From NCBI GenBank assembly GCA_016110215.1, contig JADWQD010000012.1, positions 310,001 to 374,000 of the forward strand: 64,000 nucleotides of DNA, written 5' to 3'. The notes beneath the pieces were generated by a model. The model was not told where the DNA came from. It made no database searches and saw only the letters and a list, made by a program, of their open reading frames with translations. A program made the position numbers and the translations under genes. Below, piece by piece: positions 33,185 to 42,575 of this stretch (position 1 is its first letter; every line of letters begins with the position of its first letter). This DNA is from Capronia americana. Its lineage: Eukaryota; Ascomycota; Eurotiomycetes; Chaetothyriales; Herpotrichiellaceae.

Positions 33185-34747
33185 ATGGAGGATCAAGAAG
33201 TGACAAGAAGTTCTACCATCCTGAAGAATCGATGGGAGGGTTTCAAGGATGAAATCACTTTCTTGTCCTTGGTTGGTGGTTATACTCTGCAGGAAGTCAT
33301 GGAGTTTATGAAAAGTCAACATAGCTTCTATGCAAAAGAGAAGCAGTACAAGGACAAGTTCGACGATTGGAATGTCAAGAAGAATCTTACCAAAGCACAA
33401 AAACTGGATCTTTGTACTCATATCCATCAACACGGTGGCGTCGGTGATGCCGACTTTCTCATCAACGGAAAACCCTTGCGCTGGTCCCGGATTTCACGTC
33501 CAGTTCAACAAGACGGAAAGAAATTCACTATTGTCGCCCAGGGAGTGCCTGGTTCCGTGCAAAATGATTCTCCCCCAGATTTCCTGGGACCAGGAACGTC
33601 TCCGATTTTTCAAACGCAAGTCCCAGGCCAGAATTATAACCCTCACCAGATGATTGCAGGTCGGTCCATCCAAGGCATCAGTACCTTTCAGAGACAGATA
33701 TTGCAGGAAAGTCCAGAAAGCAGCACTTCTGAGCTGATTCTGCGCCATTTATACTTCTACTATCGGTGGTACTCCGATAAACCCCAGGCGATCTATCATC
33801 ATACCCAGAGCCTGGGAGCAGTCTTCGACATCATCGATGAGGGTCTGAATCTCCTTGTCACCAGGGGACCGGGCGCCTTCGCTAAGTTTCAGGAAGCTTG
33901 CGACGCAGCTAAAGCACTATTCAGGCATCAGCCTTTCCAGATCACTGTGCAGTTCAGTGCATGCTTCTCTCAGTACAAATGGTTCGACTACCCCGAGGTC
34001 CGAAGAGAACTCATGCGCTACCTCACAGGAATGGCCATCGGTGTCCTTGGACCGAACCATTATCTGCCTAAGATACTTAAGCTTATGCCCCTTGAGCACA
34101 CATCCGCGGGCCTCAGCTCTCGAGTCATCCGCCTTACTACGGATACTACACTTTCGAAATTTCAAGACTCGAGTACCAACTTGTTGAAGTGCATGCCGCA
34201 TTTGAGATTGCTCGTTGGCAGGATGCACCGCGACACGGGCGAAGAATCGGCTCTACTAAGCAACTTGAGCCAGGACGTACTCTTAACAAATCTTCTTGGC
34301 GAAGCCGCCCTTAGGGATGTTTCCTTGGTATACCAACTTGGGAACCTGAGACTTTCGCAGAATCGCCTTGATGAAGCTGAGGAATTGTTTACCGAGGCCA
34401 TAGCAGTCGCTGGGCAGAGCCCAGACGCTAGTGGAGCGAGGATCTCGAAGCTCTGTATGTTGATGTTCAACTGCATGGGGGTCATCTTCGGGAGAAGAGG
34501 ATATTTGACCGTACGGACCCGATACTACAGATCGGCGTTGGAATGGAGCACTAATGTTGTCCCAAACGAAGCCTTGAATGGGGAGGATAGGCGTCGACGC
34601 GTGAGGTGGCTGGAAGACGTGGTGAGATATCATAACCTGAATGGAGACGTGTGGGAGGTGCAAAGTCTACGCGAGCAATATCACGATCTCTGGGCTGACC
34701 TTGATCAAATGGAGTTCGGAAGTTTGGGTGAATCGGGTCATAACTGA
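33185..34747 (+). CDS. Clr5-domain protein with TPR-like helical C-terminus, 520 aa
   Basis: This single-exon gene begins with a Clr5 domain at about residues 16-70: WEGFKDEITFLSL, TLQEVMEFMKSQHSFYAKEKQYKDKFDDWNVKKN. The domain is a fungal N-terminal helical module named after S. pombe Clr5 and often precedes TPR or ankyrin regions. A polar linker follows (130-190), then helical repeats with TPR features, notably LVYQLGNLRLSQNRLDEAEELFTEAIAVA near residues 380-410. Function is unknown; nuclear or regulatory roles are proposed for some relatives. Its stop codon is 21 nt from the 3' end of the next, opposite-strand gene. Confidence 0.85.
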   Translation: MEDQEVTRSSTILKNRWEGFKDEITFLSLVGGYTLQEVMEFMKSQHSFYAKEKQYKDKFDDWNVKKNLTKAQKLDLCTHIHQHGGVGDADFLINGKPLRWSRISRPVQQDGKKFTIVAQGVPGSVQNDSPPDFLGPGTSPIFQTQVPGQNYNPHQMIAGRSIQGISTFQRQILQESPESSTSELILRHLYFYYRWYSDKPQAIYHHTQSLGAVFDIIDEGLNLLVTRGPGAFAKFQEACDAAKALFRHQPFQITVQFSACFSQYKWFDYPEVRRELMRYLTGMAIGVLGPNHYLPKILKLMPLEHTSAGLSSRVIRLTTDTTLSKFQDSSTNLLKCMPHLRLLVGRMHRDTGEESALLSNLSQDVLLTNLLGEAALRDVSLVYQLGNLRLSQNRLDEAEELFTEAIAVAGQSPDASGARISKLCMLMFNCMGVIFGRRGYLTVRTRYYRSALEWSTNVVPNEALNGEDRRRRVRWLEDVVRYHNLNGDVWEVQSLREQYHDLWADLDQMEFGSLGESGHN

Positions 34748-34768
34748 ATCAGCCGACCTTCAGCCTAA

Positions 34769-35638
34769 TTATAGTATCTCAAAGTCACTATCTCTAGGTA
34801 ATCCTAACGCGATATCATCTCCCTCTTCTGCAGAGACGATAAAGTAGTCATCTTCATCGCTGTCATCCTCCAGCCATACGAAATCAAAGTCAAGCTGGTC
34901 TTGACCCGTGAGTGAACCAATATCCCCGGCTTCAGCGTCACTCTCGTCCCAAAATCTACCATTGCCGTTTTCGAACCAAGCGCCAAAAAACCTCTCGCCC
35001 TCAAGATCCATCCACTCGGGCGGCGGCTCCCCTTGTTCATTGTACGCCACCTCGACATCGTCCCAGTCCCACTGGCAGTCTCGATCTTCAAGCTCCCAGT
35101 ACACGGTATCGGTATCATCATACCGCAGTCTCGCCATATCCCTCGCGTCCTCGATCGCAAACTCCCACTCCCTATTCCTTTGTCTCATCCGCCGACCCAA
35201 GCCCAGCTCATCCCACTTCCGGCACCACTTCTCCCGGATCCTCTTGCCCACGTGATGCCGCCGATCGAGCGGCCAGATGTCATTCTCGCGGTCGTGCCAC
35301 ATATCTCGCTTCGTCCAGGTCGCTACTGTGGGGGCCGGTGTGGACGCTGTCGCATGACTGGATTCGGCGAGGAGGAGTGGATCCATGCTTGCGTGGAGAT
35401 TCGGATACTGGTACGCCCACTCCGACTCAGGGGTTTGTATCCTTGCCGAGAAGTCGAAGTACGGTTGATTGACCCAGCTAGGGTGGACGCCGCGGTAGCC
35501 GTAGTATTTTGCTGACTGTTTGGCGTGGCGGTTGCGGGGCCGTCGTCGAGAGCGCACATCTTGGTACTCGTCCATGCTGGGGTCGGAGTAGGAGACCGTG
35601 TCTGCTAGATGGTGGGAGGCCATGGGCGTAGGGGCCAT
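34769..35638 (-). CDS. Hypothetical acidic protein, 289 aa
   Basis: A single-exon gene with good coding character but no recognised family. The N-terminal 45 residues are basic (RSRRRPRNRH), the middle is rich in Trp and Arg (KRIREKWCRKWDELGLGRRMRQRNREWEF at about 131-160), and the C-terminal third is strongly acidic (DDSDEDDYF, SAEEGDD). No signal peptide or membrane span is seen. The gene is convergent with the Clr5-domain gene and the coding ends are only 21 nt apart, so the transcripts almost certainly overlap. Confidence 0.65.
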   Translation of the reverse strand: MAPTPMASHHLADTVSYSDPSMDEYQDVRSRRRPRNRHAKQSAKYYGYRGVHPSWVNQPYFDFSARIQTPESEWAYQYPNLHASMDPLLLAESSHATASTPAPTVATWTKRDMWHDRENDIWPLDRRHHVGKRIREKWCRKWDELGLGRRMRQRNREWEFAIEDARDMARLRYDDTDTVYWELEDRDCQWDWDDVEVAYNEQGEPPPEWMDLEGERFFGAWFENGNGRFWDESDAEAGDIGSLTGQDQLDFDFVWLEDDSDEDDYFIVSAEEGDDIALGLPRDSDFEIL

Positions 35639-37138
35639 TGGGTGTACAGGGGCGTCGTGGGAAAGTACAGACGTTAAGAATACACGTACAGTGACTCCGG
35701 TATGTCTGTATTGATCCCCGATCCCCCCTCTTGACCTTGGACTGAAGGTTCACTCACTGACTCACACAGTCACTCGCCCATTTCTTCAAGACACACCGCG
35801 AGCGACTGAACATATTAGATCCCATGAGCGGGACACGGCGCAGTCACATACTTATATGCTCGGTGCCTCTGGAAGGACACAGCAAGTGAGTCACCATGGC
35901 GTTTTGCTACCGCACCACAGTACTCCATAGGGTGGCGCGAAGTCAGCCTTGCACACTCAGTGTACGAGTAATGGCTACTTCCTGTGTGAGGACGCAGTGG
36001 CCGACTATTGGCGGGACCCCCAGCCTCAGCCAGCCAACAGTGCGGGGGTTTCGAGGCCACATCCGCGCGGTCACGCCGTGCAAAGCACCGTGCGCACCTA
36101 GTGTGTACGAGCAGGCCCCAACTAAAGGTAAGTAGTAAGTAACTTAGGCGTGGCTTAGATTAGATTAAGCTAAGGCTGAGTCATTGGCAGGCGTGCTGGA
36201 GGCCACACCGACCATCGAGAAGTCTCCCTCGTACAGTATCCTACAACTTGACCCATGACGCGATGCGATGGTCAATTTTCGTGGACTATCCTAGGTGCTG
36301 CTTGACAAGATCGATGGATCAATCTATCAATCAAATAAATCCTATTTAATACCCATGACGAAAATACTGTAAATCAATTATTTTATTTACCCTCGAATGT
36401 TGAATGGAAAACTCTTCACCTGCCTCTCCTGTGTCGGGGCTGTGCCGGCGCCTGCCTCAGTACCTCAGGCAGTGGGAGATCTGAAACTCGCTGAGACAAG
36501 AGCATCGGAAAGACTGCACACACGGCACACGTCCGTCGCTGACATTTAGAATGCACATACATATCCCGGTGATCCGAGAGTTTGTTTCCATGACGCAGAC
36601 TCTCAGGGGGATTGTCTATTCCTGTCTCATGGCGCACAGAACGAATCTGGGCGATCCAGGTGCCAACGAGACCACGATCCCGAGGCAGAACCCAGCACAT
36701 CGAAGCGAAGGCTACCGAACGGAATTGATATGAAGCCGCCGTATTACCTCTGCGAGGTATGTCTGGAGCGTGTGTGCGTGTGTGGTTGCTGAGTTTCGAA
36801 ATGCGCCCAAGTTTCCTGCATCTAGTCATATCCAGGGGTGCTGGAAGATCCAAGGGCCCGTTTCTCCAGGCTGGGTGCTATGTGTGGCCATTCCACGTAA
36901 CTGCGCGTTTATAGTATAGTGATTATCCAACCAGCTGAGCTCGAGAAACTGGGGACCGGGGCAGAGATCTTTTCTTTCAACATGACCAGACTGTACCGAC
37001 CTGATGTCTTGGGAGAGACTGCTGGTACATGTCAAACGGTAGAACTTCAACCATTGTCTTTCCGGGAGGAGAAACAAATACATGATGGCCGAGCGCGAAG
37101 GCGGAATGATCTGTAGCTCGGTTCCAGGCGTGAAGGCA
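35639..37138. other. Intergenic, 1.5 kb, partly A/T-rich; no gene seen
   Basis: Open frames at 35815-36135, 36416-36853 and 36826-37377 overlap one another on both strands and have no recognisable domains. The segment 36140-36400 is A/T-rich with TTAGATTAGATTAAGCTAAG-type words and could be a decayed repeat. Confidence 0.4.
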
Positions 37139-38707
37139 TCACCCGTCAGAAAGCGAGCTGAGCGTAGTTCCCCACCACTGCGATCCCTGCGGCTGCATGT
37201 GATCGACATACAGGAAACCTTGCAAGATATCTCGAGCGGATGTCCATTCCGAGAGACCCATATCTTTGGACAAAGCCAGTAGCTCGTTGTTAAACCAGCC
37301 GTAATCCTCGGTCCGCCTGTCAGGTCGCAATGTCCGCTCGGCTTGCGCTCCAGTGAACAGGGCGTAGAGCTTCGCATTTCGATAGATCAGTCGATCGACA
37401 CCGTCTTCGAAGACTTCGGCGCGGTACAGGGCTTCGCGAAGCTTGCTTAATAACGTGCGCTGGGAATCGTGGATCTCGACCCCGCAGACCATCATGAAGC
37501 CCGCCTTGATCAGCCGGATCCAGTATAGCAATGCAAGAGAGAGATATGACTGGGCATAGAGGTAGCCGGCACGGGAAGGCGGAGAGCTATCTGCTTCATC
37601 CATGCATTGCACCGTGTGCTTGACCAGCTGCCCAACGTCAATATGGCACTTGACTGCTAGCCACACATCTACTTCCGTGCCGATGGTTGCGCTCAAGTCT
37701 GGATGGAGGCCCCAGATTCTGGTATGTCTCCGTCGTTCCGAGAAGATGTTTTGGAGAAACTCGCCCTCGATTGACGCGTCCAGCTCTTCTCGCGGAGGCT
37801 CTCTCAACGATGGCAACTTCTCCGCCGCCAACTGTCGAACCCGTTTGTATAGGTCTGGGATCCAGGTGTCGTAGTCGAAAACCGAGGGCTGCATGGTCAT
37901 GCAGAGAAGGTGTGAGTCATTATACAACACCGCTCTTAACATGTTGAGGTCGACCTCGCCATCCCGACTCTGCTTCTCCAGAAGCGACCGGAGCATCTTG
38001 CCGTGCACAATGGCGCCTTTGAAGTTGCGCATGAGGATTTCAATTCCCCAGAGCAAGCTGATGTGCCAATAGACGGTGCTGTCCAGCGCTACATTGCCCT
38101 CGAGTCTCGTCCTCAAGACCGACGTGCTCTTTGCGGTGAATGACATGGCTTCGAGTCCTAATTTCGAATTGCGTGTTGCAACCGAGGCAATCTGAGCATG
38201 CCGCGCCAGGAAAGTCAGGGCACCGCCCTTGTCCTGAAGCCCATCCATGCGTCTACGCCATTCCGCGTTAGCCGACTTCGACGTTTTCCAACCCTGAGGA
38301 CCGGTGCGGTACACTGAAGGGATGAACAAGTCTCGATAAAATGTCAGCAGTTCGTTGACCTGGGGAGTAATCTCTATGGCAAACGCGGAGAAGGGATCAG
38401 AGTTGCCTTTCAACAATGACGGCGAAGACGCTGGGACCCGCGACTTTTTCTCCTTCTTGCCCTGTGCCGCGTCGCTTTTCTTCCTCGGAATGACAGTAGC
38501 CACGGCCTGGAGCCCAGTCGTCGGGAATTTTACCGATGCGCGCAATGCCTTTGTGCGATTGACACGCTCGAAGCTCCGGTATTGCGTTTGGATATGGGTG
38601 AATACCCGTTTCCTGTGTGGCCGAGCTTCACGGCTTTTGGCATCATGATTCACCCATAAGAGTGAGCCAGTGAATGACTCGTCCTGGACAGTTGTCGATG
38701 CGCTCAT
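37139..38707 (-). CDS. Fungal transcription-factor-domain protein without a zinc cluster, 522 aa
   Basis: A single-exon gene. The N-terminus (LLWVNHDAKSREARPHRKRVFTHIQTQYR) matches the class of Pezizomycotina proteins in which a short basic head replaces the Zn2Cys6 finger in front of a fungal-specific TF domain (PF11951-like). The helical domain spans about 110-500 with LLTFYRDLFIPSVYR, FLARHAQIASVATRN, VYWHISLLWGIEILMRNFKGA and LRAVLYNDSHLLCMTMQPSVF. No cysteine cluster exists in or just upstream of the frame. It may act as a partner regulator, or the family may have lost DNA binding. It is the nearest regulator-like gene on the right of the UstYa block, about 7.4 kb away. Confidence 0.75.
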   Translation of the reverse strand: MSASTTVQDESFTGSLLWVNHDAKSREARPHRKRVFTHIQTQYRSFERVNRTKALRASVKFPTTGLQAVATVIPRKKSDAAQGKKEKKSRVPASSPSLLKGNSDPFSAFAIEITPQVNELLTFYRDLFIPSVYRTGPQGWKTSKSANAEWRRRMDGLQDKGGALTFLARHAQIASVATRNSKLGLEAMSFTAKSTSVLRTRLEGNVALDSTVYWHISLLWGIEILMRNFKGAIVHGKMLRSLLEKQSRDGEVDLNMLRAVLYNDSHLLCMTMQPSVFDYDTWIPDLYKRVRQLAAEKLPSLREPPREELDASIEGEFLQNIFSERRRHTRIWGLHPDLSATIGTEVDVWLAVKCHIDVGQLVKHTVQCMDEADSSPPSRAGYLYAQSYLSLALLYWIRLIKAGFMMVCGVEIHDSQRTLLSKLREALYRAEVFEDGVDRLIYRNAKLYALFTGAQAERTLRPDRRTEDYGWFNNELLALSKDMGLSEWTSARDILQGFLYVDHMQPQGSQWWGTTLSSLSDG

Positions 38708-39449
38708 TATCGACCGCGCACGTGCCTCTGTGAATGTCTGAAGTAGGTAGATGGCGAGCGAAACTGTGGTGTTGTTCGACTTCCGGGGGTGTGTTTGTCT
38801 GACTGAAATGCCGTGCTCGGAGACCCGCCGCTCGGAGTGGCAGGTGTTCTACCGACGCACAGGAGCGTGGCTGCGGGCAATGTCGCCAGTACCTCACATG
38901 AAGCCGTCGCCTCAACCGGCAATAGCCCGGAGCCAATCGTCTCTTGGCATCCTGGGAGACTTCACGATACGGAGGGTGAGCCTATCATCTCAGGACAAAC
39001 GGGAGAAGAAGATTTAGTATCATTGGGCCTTATCCCGCATACTTTCACGTCCTGCTCGGCAAGGAACGACCCCGCCTTACCGAGCGCATTGTGGCTGCTT
39101 CGGGTAGTAAGTCGGTGAGACAAAGTTCATGCACAGGCAAGTCGAATAACGATGCCGCTGCTCATGGACTGGATGCAAGGGAGGTCTCGAGCCGAACGCT
39201 CTTTGAGTCCTCTAATCCTTGCGAACGTATTAAGAGCGACATACCGGTTCTGGATCCCATTATCGTTCATTCACAAGGAGAAGGAATGGCTGGGGTTGCG
39301 AACATCACCCAATCATCCCCGCATCGTTGGGGATTTGGGGGAACTCTTCCATTGCGCGGAGTGTTCTTCATGTTGGAGAAGGAGTGGCAGAAAAGGTCTG
39401 GTAGACAAAAGACCGTTCATGGCCGCTTCCGTGATGGTCAACGGCAGGT
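38708..39449. other. Intergenic, divergent promoter region (TF-domain gene / MmgE-PrpD gene)
   Basis: About 740 nt between divergent genes. Plus-strand open frames at 38751-39118 and 39091-39456 show no domain and are left out. Confidence 0.4.
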
Positions 39450-40945
39450 GTGGTGAAGCCGAAATATTCGATCATGGCGAGCAACGGCGATCTCAAACAC
39501 CCTCTGAGCCTCACTCGACTGGCGACAAGGCGTCTTCGTCAAATCGCGACTGAAGAGTTGCGCCCGGAGCTTTATGATAAGGCCATCTACTGCATCATCG
39601 ACTGGCTTGGAGCCGTACAGTCTGGCCTTACGTTGCCGTGGAAAGATGCATTGATAAAATACGCGAAGTTGAATCGTGGGACACCGGAGGCGTTTGCGTG
39701 GGGTGTCAACCAAGATGTCTCGACCGAGACGGCAGCCTTTGTCAACGCGACCTTAGCACACAGGTGAGCCAGTCGAGCCTATGATGTATCAGCATCTAAT
39801 TATAGGTTGCTCCGGCCCTGGTACTGATCGCTGACCGAGTCAAAAGTGCCATTCGCGATGATATGCACCTTGCGGCCTGTTCACATATCGGGTCAATTGT
39901 CATATCAGCGGCTCTTGCGCTAGCCCAGCGCCAACAATGGTCTGGAGAAACACTTCTGCGGGCCATCATCGCCGGGTATGAGATGGCGGCGCTCCTTGGC
40001 ACGGCCATTCGAAGTCGGGGGACGTTCAACGCGCACTTCCGTCCTAGTGGCCTGATCGGGGCATTTGGCGCTGCAGCGGCGGCGATCGCGGCAGAGAATC
40101 CCGAGGAGACAGTCGCGGTGAATGCGCTTGGATATGCCGTCAATATGTGTGCTGGTTTCAACGAGTGGGCCTGGTCCGGGGGCATGGAGATATTCGTCCA
40201 GATGGGTGTTGCCAGTCGTGCCGGAATTGCCAGTTTCGATCTGGCAACTGCTGGTTTCGAGTGCAGTGACACCGCTCTGGAAGGCAAAGATGGCTTCTTC
40301 AATGCGCTCAGTGTCGGATCAGCTGGTGCCGAGGTCTTCAAAGATTGGCTCAACACCTCCCCCCTGGGCCAAGGTATCCTGGATGTGCGCTTCAAGCCAG
40401 TGGCTGGTTGCAACTACGCCCAAACCACTTCCGCCGTTGCCGTTCGGATTTACCAGAAACACAAGCCTCGTGACATTGACCAAATCAAGATTACTGCAAC
40501 CTCGCAAGCAGTCAGATACCCGGGATGCAACAATGCAGGTCCTCTGAGCACCATTCAGCAGACCAAGATGTCGATACAGTTTGGAGTGTCCGCGGCCTTG
40601 GTCTTTGGTAAATTGGGCGAGGAGATCTTCAAGGAGGCTAGCGAGCAACGTGTGAATCAGCTCATGTCAAAGTGCCACCTGGAATCGAGCGCTGAATTTG
40701 ACAAGCTGTATGAGCGGGGCCTTCAGCCCGCAACGGTCGAGGTCACCCTGGTAGATGGGACAGTGCTTCGAGAAAGTGCGGAGGACGTGCCGTGGTTAAC
40801 CGAGGGTGAGGTGGAAGCTCGCTCAATCTTAGAACAAGCGCAAGATGTTCCCGAAGATGCAGCAGTCAAGGTTGTCGCATTCTGCAAGAAGCTCAGAAGT
40901 CTTGAACGGTGTGATGGGCTCCTAGAGACTTGGAAGGTCAAGTAA
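39450..40945 (+). CDS. MmgE/PrpD family protein, 470 aa
   Basis: The model is join(39450..39763, 39847..40945); the second ATG at 39474 gives 462 aa and is equally likely. The family includes 2-methylcitrate dehydratase, cis-aconitate decarboxylase and uncharacterised enzymes in fungal metabolite clusters. Signatures are IDWLGAVQSG, the AAFVNATLAHS.IRDDMHLA stretch restored across the 83-nt intron, ALSQ-like ALAQRQQWSGETLLRAIIAGYE, NAHFRPSGLIGAFGAAAAA and VRFKPVAGCNYAQTTSAV. Full family length is present. The fold is the all-helical PrpD domain plus an alpha/beta domain. Substrate is unknown. Because typical methylcitrate dehydratases are mitochondrial and this one shows no clear targeting peptide, a peripheral or secondary-metabolic role is possible. 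Confidence 0.9.
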
Positions 40946-41758
40946 GCCCAGAGAATATCGTCCTCGGAACCTGTCCTTGCCAGAACTCGACACAATGAGG
41001 AAAGGAAGCCTCCGGGCCGGCGGTCAGAGCCACCCTACTTAGATGTTTATTAAAACAATCAGCTGAGCACCACGAGCGCTGAGAAGAAAATCGTATCCGC
41101 CCGCCATGTGCTCGCTGCCTATCCCGCTGTGGCGGCTCGGCCGGACGAAGCAATGGTAAGGCGCTGCAGTTGCGGATGACGAGGTGTTTGCAGTACGTTA
41201 CTTTGAATTCGTGTTGTGCACAGCGGTGTCCCGCTTCTCCAGCTCATTCGTACTAACGATGTTCCAATCAGGGCGAGATTGGAGGGAGTGATAACATGTT
41301 CATAGTTCTGGGACTGACATTCAAGGTGCTTTCAGAAGCGCACCAATCAAACCTCGAGGACGGGCGCACCTTGAATGTCTCGACGCCAAGATGCCGCATT
41401 GCGACCATGTCGGTTAACAGGGTGCTGCCGTTTGGTTAACAGAGTGCTTGTTGGTCGTTAACAGCACTCTGTCTGGTGGTTAACAAGGTGCTGCTGGGTG
41501 GTTAACAAGGTGCTGTTTGGTGGTTTACAAGGTGCTTATGGGTGGTTAACAGGGTGTGGGCTGCGTACCAGATACATAAACGATGCAGGAAGATTCGATA
41601 CGATGTAGGCGTTTCCGGTCAGATTGCTGAACCTAACTTGAAGAATCGGAAAGTCCTAGCTGCAGCCTCGGAATCTCAACTGTATCACGATCATTATATC
41701 TGAAGAAGAAGCACATTGCGGGGTGTCAGTAGTTCAGTCGAATCCAGGTGGACAACAC
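40946..41758. other. Intergenic with GTTAACA tandem array
   Basis: Apart from the 22-bp tandem array listed separately, I see no gene in these 813 nt. Confidence 0.45.
41412..41561. repeat. 22-bp tandem repeat array, about seven units, with one inverted core
   Basis: Units follow the pattern GGTTAACARGGTGCTGYYGK plus two bases. GTTAACA recurs in six of the seven units (one reads GTTTACA). The third unit carries GCACTCTGT where the others have the opposite orientation, so ACAGAGTGC (41439-41447) and GCACTCTGT (41464-41472) can pair as a perfect 9-bp stem. Confidence 0.9.
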
Positions 41759-42241
41759 ATGCAAGACAGTTCCGATACCATGCCACAGCTTGCACCCTCA
41801 CCCCTCGAGCACGGCCGTCAGCCACCCTCTACCGAGACCAGAACGAGAGAATCATCACCAACATCGAGTCATAGCGGCACAAGCCCTTTACTAAGTCGTA
41901 CCAATTCGAGCAACACGTCAGTCGACACCGTTGCCCCGCAGCCATATGCCAACCAAGATCGTCTCAGCCAGATCACCGAGCAAAAGAGACAAATACTCGA
42001 CCTATGCGGAGTCGGGAGCCACCTTACATTACTGGCGGCGATAGAAGCGAAGTCAGACAACACTTCAGATCTCATCAACTTGGATGGAGTCGCTCAGTGG
42101 CTCAAAGAATGGTCATATAAGAAAAAAGCGTTGCGCGGCGACGCTGAGGGAGCATGGTGCGCGCTTTCGTGCGCTGACTGTCGGAGCGTTGAACAGGTCA
42201 CGCCGCAGTTGCCCGTGCCATTGAGGCCTTCGGAGGATTGA
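41759..42241 (+). CDS. Small hypothetical protein, 160 aa
   Basis: An open frame with a Ser/Thr/Pro-rich first half (PSTETRTRESSPTSSHSGTS) and a more ordered segment with QITEQKRQILDLCGVGSHLTLLAAI and GVAQWLKEWSYKKKAL. No family is recognised. The start chosen is the first ATG. The C-terminal 35 residues look less protein-like and a hidden intron near the end is possible. It lies between the tandem array and SSF1. Confidence 0.4.
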   Translation: MQDSSDTMPQLAPSPLEHGRQPPSTETRTRESSPTSSHSGTSPLLSRTNSSNTSVDTVAPQPYANQDRLSQITEQKRQILDLCGVGSHLTLLAAIEAKSDNTSDLINLDGVAQWLKEWSYKKKALRGDAEGAWCALSCADCRSVEQVTPQLPVPLRPSED

Positions 42242-42575
42242 AAAACTACCCATCTCACCGCGATGTAGCAGAATCGGAAAGAGGACCAATTGACGTCGCA
42301 TTTTATGGGTATCGGTGGCGGCAGTGATAACAATATCGGCGTCTGTGGGTAGATAGATTGGAGGAAGCATCCAAGTCGAAGAATTGATATCGCCGGAACA
42401 CGTGTCGCAAGATAAGTAATGCTCCGCCAGAGTCTGCGAAAGATAAACAATGGCCCACCGTAAAAAAGTTCTGAACCCGCAACCGAACTTTTGACATGGG
42501 CTTGATGCTTCCACCCTCCAATACTCATACGTGCACCTCGCTCTACCATCTCTCTCTCTTTCCGTCTTCCGAAAC

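Noticed and set aside
36416..37377. Overlapping minus-strand frames of 145 and 183 codons
   Set aside because: No recognisable domain; they overlap plus-strand chance frames and the end of the TF-domain gene.
39091..39553. Two plus-strand frames overlapping the MmgE/PrpD start
   Set aside because: Out of frame with the recognised gene and without domain content.
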